Assembly (NCBI GenBank): GCA_003649445.1
Contig: QMRV01000079.1
Location: 1-8,332, forward strand
Direction of reading: 5' to 3'
Source of the DNA: Thermoprotei archaeon
Lineage (GTDB): Archaea > Thermoproteota > Thermoprotei > Thermofilales > B15-G2
DNA: 8,332 bases
Shown here: positions 1 through 5,247 of the stretch, piece after piece
Layout of the letters: every line of letters begins with the position of its first letter
Position numbering within the stretch: position 1 is the stretch's first letter
Position numbers and translations under genes: made by a program
The notes under the pieces: model-generated
The model's database searches: none
What the model was told of the DNA's origin: nothing
The model's input: the letters and a program-made list of their open reading frames with translations, nothing else

Positions 1-306
1 GGGGATATCGGCATGGGAATAGCGTTCCCCTGCGAGCTGGACGAGCGCCCCCCGATACTCGACCTGCTGCTCAAATACGAGGAAGCATTAGGAATGAGGC
101 TACTCAAGCCTCTTATTGAAGGCTTGAACGAACTGCTTGATAGAGCAGAGATCCCCAGCACAGATGTGGAGGAGAAGTCCATCATAGAATCTAAATTGAG
201 AAGACTAGCTAGCAGTCTTAATATAAAGCGCGCTCGTAATAAGGGATCTGGGCCAGTCCAGCTTCAATGTTTCAATTTTAAGCCGAGATTGTATGCAAGT
301 CTCTAA
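1..306 (+). CDS. C-terminal part (or whole) of an unrecognised hypothetical protein
   Basis: The reading frame is open from the first base of the window to a TAA at 304-306, so the gene may begin upstream. An in-frame ATG at 13-15 preceded by GGGGAT could also be a true start, giving 97 residues. I do not recognise the family. The first two thirds look like a normal charged helical archaeal protein (leucine- and glutamate-rich, about residues 15-75), with no catalytic motif, membrane segment or cysteine pair. The last 18 or so residues are less protein-like, so the end may have been altered by a frameshift. Its stop overlaps the end of the decayed gene on the other strand (303-305), so the two converge tail to tail. 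No functional link to the downstream defence-like genes is visible. Confidence 0.4.
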   Translation, partial: GDIGMGIAFPCELDERPPILDLLLKYEEALGMRLLKPLIEGLNELLDRAEIPSTDVEEKSIIESKLRRLASSLNIKRARNKGSGPVQLQCFNFKPRLYASL

Positions 307-616
307 GTTCGTTCTGAGAGCTGCTTTAACTCCCTCCTTAATGTCTGCTTCACCTTATCCTCCTTCAGCTCCTCTGCTACCATCCACAGCAACTTGACTG
401 CGCAGCAGGGCGTATCCAGAGTTATCGTGTATTAGCTCCGTTAAGCCTCTATCGCTAAACACATAGAGCCTAGGCTTGCCTTCACCTGTCACAGCGACTA
501 TCAGCAGACAGGCATTAACTTCTAAGCTCGGTTCCCTCGGCCTGTAGTACCCGGTCATGAGCCTATGCTCCTAACTATACACCCAACCATGCATCTGTTC
601 TATTACACGCTCTCAT
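303..616 (-). pseudogene. Decayed small hypothetical gene, frameshifted and with an internal stop
   Basis: The longest intact frame runs from ATG 556-558 to TAA 355-357 (67 residues) and contains a convincing stretch with the core LLIVAVTGEGKPRLYVFSD. Its last dozen residues (SQVAVDGSRGAEGG) look non-coding. From about position 400, another frame carries a much better continuation (AVKLLWMVAEELKED and on to a charged helix), ending at TAG 303-305. A one-base shift near 400-408 joins the two smoothly. Upstream, the same frame as the ATG reads EHRLM just after a TAG stop, and a further shifted segment begins at ATG 614-616 (MRACNRTDAWLGV). This fits one ancestral protein of about 100 residues broken by a stop and two frameshifts. 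A GGAG lies 9 bases before ATG 558, so translation of a shorter product is possible. The family is unknown, and a sequencing error could also produce the shift near 400. Confidence 0.45.
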
Positions 617-631
617 CCAGGTATATCCAGG
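615..631. repeat. Short direct repeat ATCCAGG, one helical turn apart
   Basis: The heptamer ATCCAGG occurs at 615-621 and again at 625-631, giving a 10-base period, about one turn of B-DNA. It lies just downstream of the predicted transcription start of the decayed minus-strand gene, where a repressor could bind. Two copies of a 7-mer are weak evidence, and the upstream copy also overlaps the possible ATG at 614-616. Confidence 0.2.
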
Positions 632-660
632 GATCAGGTACCGCCTAACCTTATGAGATA

Positions 661-676
661 ATAAATAAGGCTTTTC
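661..676 (-). promoter_or_regulatory. Putative archaeal BRE/TATA promoter for the decayed small gene
   Basis: Read on the minus strand, the sequence is GAAAAGC followed by CTTATTTAT, a good match to an archaeal BRE plus TATA box. Transcription would start about 25 bases on, near 640, ahead of both candidate starts (616 and 558). The element lies immediately after the EVE gene stop. Its T-rich strand could also act as that gene's terminator, so the two roles cannot be separated from sequence. Confidence 0.4.
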
Positions 677-681
677 AACTT

Positions 682-1104
682 TCATAAGTGTCTCCTTATC
701 TCTTCCTCAATTACCTCATAATCCTCTCTACTGATCTTCAGCATGGCCCTCCTAAGGGGCGCTGTCCAGTACTTCTTATTCTTTATGAAAGATAGCTTCT
801 CCACCAGAGGCGTGAAGTCAATAGGCTCCTTTGGTAGTAGTACAGGCTCCACTCTTACCCTGTACTCGAAGACCTCATCCCTAGACTTAACGGGGATGAA
901 GATAGGCTCCCTGTCAATGTAGGGCTCCGAGATTACCCTAAACACACCGCCGATACGCTTAGGTGTGACGTAAAAGACCAAGAGGTCTCCCGGCCTAACG
1001 CTCATAAGCTCTCTCTTCCTCCTCTCTGAGACTCCCCAGATGCCTTTAGCCTTAACCACCTCCCAGTTTTCCTCGTTTGTGACGCAGATCCAATAGCTCG
1101 TCAA
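682..1104 (-). CDS. EVE domain-containing protein (PUA/YTH-like, UPF0310 type)
   Basis: This is a 140-residue single-domain protein. The N-terminus reads YWICVTNEENWEVVKAKGIW (residues 4-23), followed by a PGDLLVFYVTP segment (about 38-48) and a C-terminal WTAPLRRAMLKIS stretch, all typical of archaeal EVE proteins, whose usual length is about 140-150. EVE domains are PUASH-fold relatives of YTH, PUA and SRA domains and are known to bind modified bases in DNA or RNA; they are common beside methylation-dependent restriction genes. The start is TTG at 1102-1104. No ATG fits, and the conserved N-terminus begins directly after it. The gene diverges from the DNA methyltransferase with 56 bases between the starts and a shared TATA box. 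I infer that it may recognise the base modified by that enzyme; a separate RNA-related role remains possible. Confidence 0.9.
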   Translation of the reverse strand: MTSYWICVTNEENWEVVKAKGIWGVSERRKRELMSVRPGDLLVFYVTPKRIGGVFRVISEPYIDREPIFIPVKSRDEVFEYRVRVEPVLLPKEPIDFTPLVEKLSFIKNKKYWTAPLRRAMLKISREDYEVIEEEIRRHL

Positions 1105-1127
1105 GATCCCGCCTCAATATAGGTAAA

Positions 1128-1134
1128 GTATAAG
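1128..1134. promoter_or_regulatory. Shared bidirectional TATA box between EVE and methyltransferase genes
   Basis: GTATAAG sits in the 56-base divergent spacer. Its centre (about 1131) is roughly 30 bases upstream of the methyltransferase GTG (1161) and 27 bases upstream of the EVE TTG (1104). Archaeal TATA boxes lie about 26 bases from the transcription start, so both messages would be leaderless or nearly so. A second TTTATAC at about 1148-1154 is too close to the GTG to drive it. No Shine-Dalgarno is seen before the GTG, which agrees with leaderless initiation. Confidence 0.5.
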
Positions 1135-1160
1135 TTCCTAAAAGCGTTTATACGGAAATA

Positions 1161-2636
1161 GTGAAGGCGCTGCCATCCATCCATAAGGTAATAAAATTCT
1201 GGGCTAGAAAGCCTGTCGAACTTTACTTAGGAGAGGTGAAAAGCGCTAAGCTGGTTCTCGACCCTTTCTCAGGTTCTGGCACCTCAGGAATAGCAACTAT
1301 GATGGTGGGAGGCTCTGCGATACTGGCTGACATAAATCCCGTCGCGGTCTTCATCTCATGGACTCTCCTAAACAGGCATACCCTAAAGGAGAAGCTCCTG
1401 AAGGAATTCCGAGAGCTCTGCGGTGAGCTAGAGAGAGAAGCCTACACGCTCTCGATCAATGGGCAAAGAAGGATACTAGAGTATGCCGTGTGGATAACGG
1501 AGTTCCAGTGCCCGCAATGCGGTAATTGGGTCGACCCTCGAAAGGCGAGATATAACAAAAAGCTACTGAAGTGTAAGTGTTGCGGTACACTCTTCCGTCC
1601 CTTCATATCTACGGGTAAGAGAGACAAGGTAGTATCGCTTTCCCTCGACGGATATGTAGTAGAAGATCGTAGGCTGATCGAAGAATACCAGGAGAGCGAA
1701 AGGGCCTTTACTGCGACGTCATGGCATCCTAGAGGGGAGTTTAAGTACGAAGAGCTTGGAAAAGAATTCGAAGAGAGTCCCGGAATCCTAGCGCCTAAGC
1801 TTGAGGACCTCTTCACTAGGAGGAATCTATACGTGGCCTCAAAGCTGTACGAGGTAATAGAAGATCTCTGGGCAGAGGACGGAGACCAAGGGGATCTTCT
1901 CAAACTAGCCTTCATAGCGGCTCTCCCGCAAGCCACAAAGATGATCCCACACACAGATTCTAGCGGTCCTTCATGGAAGTTGCCGAGGTACTGGATCCCA
2001 TACATAAGGGAGGAGAGGAACTTCTGCAGAAGCTTCCTACGTAGGTTAACCCTAGTCCGCAACTTCAAGAACAACTGGGCTAGGATCGCCAAGAGCTACG
2101 ATATAAGTGCCTGCTTCGATTTTAATAGCCTACCGAGGCTCCTGCTTAAGACGAGGAAGAGAGTTTTAATCCTTAGATGCGATGCGCGCGACCTACTGGA
2201 TCTAAATATTAGAGCTGACGTCATCGTAATGGATCCGCCACATTATGACGAGATCCACTATTTCGAACTACTCTATCTCTGGCAGAAGTGGCTAGAAGGC
2301 AGGTATAGAGATTCCAGATTTAGTGACTACTCCTTCTGGCGCCACGAAATAGATGTCAATAGGGTTGTCGGGAGGAAGCTCTCCGACTACCTGTCCAGCA
2401 TAGTTCTACTAGTCAACAAGTCAAAGAAGCTAGTCAGAAAAGGGGGCAGGATCGTACTGATCCTGCACAATAGGAGCTCTGAGGCATTTAGCTGGACGGT
2501 TGATGCACTCCGGAAAGAAATCAGTGGATCCTTTAAAATGGAGATTAGAAAGTACTGGCCCAAGGTCAGGTCATCGGCACAGGGGATACACGGGAAGGGT
2601 AAGTTCCTCTACCTGATAAGGCTAGAGAAGGTTTAA
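1161..2636 (+). CDS. SAM-dependent DNA methyltransferase with internal zinc ribbon (DISARM-type modification subunit candidate)
   Basis: A 491-residue Rossmann-fold DNA methyltransferase. The N-terminal SIHKVIKFWARKP (6-18) resembles the opening of the COG1743-like group. Motif I, the SAM-binding loop, is DPFSGSGT (34-41), followed by the acidic strand end ADINP (56-60). A zinc ribbon follows, with C117/C120 and C138 plus C140 or C141. The catalytic motif IV is DPPH (358-361), followed by YDEIHYFELLYLW. A late strand, GGRIVLILHNR, precedes a W-containing helix as in COG1743 enzymes. The order motif I, long insert (probable target recognition), motif IV suggests an amino-methyltransferase (N6-adenine or N4-cytosine). 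The target base is not certain because motif IV has H where Y, F or W is usual. The start is GTG, since an in-frame stop lies at 1131-1133 and no ATG fits. Its stop overlaps that of the convergent DUF1998-PLD gene by 4 bases. I infer host-DNA marking for the neighbouring helicase-nuclease pair. Confidence 0.88.
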   Translation: MKALPSIHKVIKFWARKPVELYLGEVKSAKLVLDPFSGSGTSGIATMMVGGSAILADINPVAVFISWTLLNRHTLKEKLLKEFRELCGELEREAYTLSINGQRRILEYAVWITEFQCPQCGNWVDPRKARYNKKLLKCKCCGTLFRPFISTGKRDKVVSLSLDGYVVEDRRLIEEYQESERAFTATSWHPRGEFKYEELGKEFEESPGILAPKLEDLFTRRNLYVASKLYEVIEDLWAEDGDQGDLLKLAFIAALPQATKMIPHTDSSGPSWKLPRYWIPYIREERNFCRSFLRRLTLVRNFKNNWARIAKSYDISACFDFNSLPRLLLKTRKRVLILRCDARDLLDLNIRADVIVMDPPHYDEIHYFELLYLWQKWLEGRYRDSRFSDYSFWRHEIDVNRVVGRKLSDYLSSIVLLVNKSKKLVRKGGRIVLILHNRSSEAFSWTVDALRKEISGSFKMEIRKYWPKVRSSAQGIHGKGKFLYLIRLEKV

Positions 2637-5236
2637 ATGGTATTGGCGCTAGCCCAGAGATCCTCAAACATCTTCACGTTCTCCTCCACAGTTCTCGGCT
2701 CCATCTTGACCTCAATATGCTCTAGGTTCCTAAAGAGCCCGCTCTCCGTGAGGTTCGCAGAACCTGTTACCACGATCTTCCTGTCGACAATGTACATCTT
2801 AGCGTGCAAACTTTCAGCAATCCTCACCTCTAGAGAGTCGCTAATGTTCCGCTTAAGAATCTCTAGCGCCTCAAGATGGTGCTTTAACTCGCCCTCCCGA
2901 GGCGCGGACGTTAAAACCCTAACCTTAACCCTTTCTTTCGACTTCTCTACGAGCATCCTGGCATATCTCGGAGAGATGAAGGGACTCGAGATATCAAGAG
3001 AATTTCTAGCTCCCTTGAGGAGTGGCTCGAGGATTCTCCCAATGCTCCTAGAGGTCTCGTTAATTCCCTTAGATAGAATGCTTCGCAGACGCTTGGTAAA
3101 CGCTTGGAGAAGCATTTTGCTAGTCGTAAGTACCTGGTGTATTCCCTCGTTGCAGTGCTTCTCAAGCCTAACGCAGGCATTGCAGCCGTCCCAGCAGAGG
3201 CGGAAGCCATTCTTCTCAAGCACGTCGTCGAAGTAGTCCTCGATGTCCTGAATTAAGTCTTCTCTAACCCTATTGCTCGCCAACAACACGGTTCTGGCCA
3301 GGGCTATATCAAGCTCTAACCCCGCCCTCTCCAGCTCATCTCTGAAGTTCCGAACTATCTCATCTACCTTGATTAGCTTATCTGCTTTCCCCGGATCCTC
3401 GGCTTTGAGCTTCCTAATAGTCGCTGCTATCAGCCTAGTAGCTTCGCTCTTACGCTCGGCTGATATCTTGTTGAAGTCCTTGTCGTGCGCGCCTAAGAAG
3501 GCGTCAAGCCACTCGGTGAACTCCAGCAGGAAAGCGGGCAATCCCTTTCTCTTAATGTGTTTAACGACGGTGTCCACTATCCCAAGCCGGCCGTTCTTGG
3601 CGTTCTCTACTACAAAAATCTTCGCGCGGTTCTTGTAGTAATACCTCGTGAGAATGAAGTTGTAGTCTACTCCGACCAGCCTAAAGAGTACGTATTGCGT
3701 CAGCAGGTGAGTTAGCGAATGCAACAGTAGTCTCCGGGCGAACCTGAGAATGCCTCCGTCTATCTCCTTCCTCTTGTAATACTTGGCGAACATCTCAGCC
3801 TCCTCACCCTTCCCCGATATTATGTTGGTTAATGCCCTGGTGAGCCTGTCGTAGTCAAGCCTTTTCCCCAGGCTCTTTAAGAGGACGTACTTAAGGGCTA
3901 TGCTCCTCCTTACCTCGTCGTTCCTGAGGAGTATAGTCTTTATTTCCTCGTTAAGCCACCCCATTTTGAAGGAGAACTCCAGTAGCGATGTCGGTATCGA
4001 GTATCCTATCTTGGAGCTATCGTCAAAGTATATCCTAATGGTAGGCCTGGCTCTGATGAACCAAGTCCCCATCTCCACTCCGTACCACACGGACTCTATC
4101 CTGCGCTTATCGTAAGCGCTAAAGGTTATCAGACTAGCTGGAAGCGCCTCTCTATAAGAGGGTATGCCACCGAGGCCTGGATTTACGCTTCTTAGGGGGT
4201 ATATCTTCGGATAGGGCTTCCTTCTAAAGTACTTCGCACTCCAGTACCTCTCCCCATCGCACGCACCGCTTATCCTTAGAGGACAGTTTCTGTACGGACA
4301 CTCGAGGTCGTAAGGATCAGTTGACATAGCTAGTCCCTTGTAGCAGAAGTAGACGTAGTCGAGCCTTATACGCCAGGATCCTCTAGGGCCTAGCTCTGCG
4401 GGTGCTTGCTTCTCCCTCTCCCTTAGAATCCCTAAAATCCTCTCCTTACTCCTCACGCCCTCCAGTTGCTCCTCCAGCCTCGAGCTACCAAGCTTGAGGA
4501 AGAATACATACCTGCCTCTTTCACTAGTATCCATTATCTCCAACTCCAAAGACCTCTGCGTTATATCGACAAGTTTTAGCGTGTTTAGCTGCAGTATCCT
4601 ACCGACCTGGTCATATCTGCCTATAATCACGTCCTTTCTCCCCCGCCTTAGAGTCTTAGCGAGAACTTTTCTCCACGAATCGTCGGTAACCCTCTTAGGC
4701 TTCACAAGCCACACGTGCCTCGCGCCTAGGATCTTCGTTATCTCCTCATCCTTTCCCCTTTCGTAACCGCACCTAGTCAGCTCGAAGGGCGGAACCCTGT
4801 ACATTAGGCTCGTTATGGAGACGTTTGTCGGTGCACCCTCTCCCCGAGGCTCTTCGACGTTTTCGTAGCTAACCTTGCTCAAGTGATGGTCTATAGTCTC
4901 TATGCCTAAACCCCTATAGCCCACGATACCCTCGACTATGACTCTGCCCCCGCCTCGAGTGACGGGCAGCTCGGTTAGCGAAAGTAGGTTGATTATGTCC
5001 TCGGGCGTGCTCTTAGTCTTCTTGACAAGGTCCACAAACTCTTCTATAACCGACTTTTTCTCTCTGACCTCGCGTAATGACCTTGCTATTTCGGCTGAAG
5101 CCCTACTAAGTTCCTCTACGATTCTCTCCCTTCCAGGTGTCAGAAGCCTTCCTACCTCTTGGTGTAATTTCATTAAGGCTCTATTGAGGTATGCCTCAAT
5201 CCTATCAACCAACCTTTCGAGTCCTCCGGAGTTCAT
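2633..5236 (-). CDS. DUF1998-like protein fused to a C-terminal phospholipase D nuclease domain (DrmB-DrmC-like)
   Basis: An 867-residue protein. The N-terminal 100 residues are charged and probably coiled coil. A middle region has C313, C318 and C326 (CPYRNC then C). LLHSLTHLLT (about 504-513) is the hallmark strand-helix of DUF1998, followed by a helical stretch and the C681-x3-C685-x2-C688-x6-C695 cluster that matches the DUF1998 metal-binding cysteines. The C-terminus is a single PLD module: H811-x-K813-x4-D818 (HAKMYIVD), then TGSANLT with N828. One HKD copy implies dimerisation to form the active site, as in Nuc-type nucleases. DUF1998 proteins partner with or are fused to SF2 helicases (MrfA/YprA; DrmB with DrmA). 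I chose the ATG at 5234-5236 because GGGGTGAT lies just before it; an upstream ATG at 5257 would add seven residues and overlap the helicase by 17 bases. The inferred role is the nuclease and partner subunit of a DISARM-like defence complex. Confidence 0.82.
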   Translation of the reverse strand: MNSGGLERLVDRIEAYLNRALMKLHQEVGRLLTPGRERIVEELSRASAEIARSLREVREKKSVIEEFVDLVKKTKSTPEDIINLLSLTELPVTRGGGRVIVEGIVGYRGLGIETIDHHLSKVSYENVEEPRGEGAPTNVSITSLMYRVPPFELTRCGYERGKDEEITKILGARHVWLVKPKRVTDDSWRKVLAKTLRRGRKDVIIGRYDQVGRILQLNTLKLVDITQRSLELEIMDTSERGRYVFFLKLGSSRLEEQLEGVRSKERILGILREREKQAPAELGPRGSWRIRLDYVYFCYKGLAMSTDPYDLECPYRNCPLRISGACDGERYWSAKYFRRKPYPKIYPLRSVNPGLGGIPSYREALPASLITFSAYDKRRIESVWYGVEMGTWFIRARPTIRIYFDDSSKIGYSIPTSLLEFSFKMGWLNEEIKTILLRNDEVRRSIALKYVLLKSLGKRLDYDRLTRALTNIISGKGEEAEMFAKYYKRKEIDGGILRFARRLLLHSLTHLLTQYVLFRLVGVDYNFILTRYYYKNRAKIFVVENAKNGRLGIVDTVVKHIKRKGLPAFLLEFTEWLDAFLGAHDKDFNKISAERKSEATRLIAATIRKLKAEDPGKADKLIKVDEIVRNFRDELERAGLELDIALARTVLLASNRVREDLIQDIEDYFDDVLEKNGFRLCWDGCNACVRLEKHCNEGIHQVLTTSKMLLQAFTKRLRSILSKGINETSRSIGRILEPLLKGARNSLDISSPFISPRYARMLVEKSKERVKVRVLTSAPREGELKHHLEALEILKRNISDSLEVRIAESLHAKMYIVDRKIVVTGSANLTESGLFRNLEHIEVKMEPRTVEENVKMFEDLWASANTI

Positions 5237-5239
5237 AGT

Positions 5240-5247
5240 ATCACCCC
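5240..5247 (-). promoter_or_regulatory. Strong Shine-Dalgarno overlapping the helicase stop codon
   Basis: On the minus strand, GGGGTGAT ends 3 bases before ATG 5234-5236 and matches the archaeal 16S anti-Shine-Dalgarno. The helicase TGA (5241-5243) lies within it. This fixes the start of the DUF1998-PLD gene and suggests that the two products are made by coupled translation, as expected for subunits of one complex. Confidence 0.7.

Noticed and set aside
559..681. Possible small structured RNA or tRNA in the spacer
   Set aside because: No cloverleaf, anticodon arm or T-loop consensus found on either strand; the stretch is better explained by a promoter and decayed coding sequence.
1442..2092. 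216-residue open frame on the minus strand inside the methyltransferase gene
   Set aside because: It is antisense to a protein with clear motifs, is rich in serine and low in normal folding patterns, and has no recognisable domain; it is a shadow of the real gene.
2637..3236. 199-residue plus-strand open frame opposite the PLD domain
   Set aside because: The real coding strand holds the HKD motif and cysteine cluster; the plus-strand translation is a serine/leucine-rich shadow.
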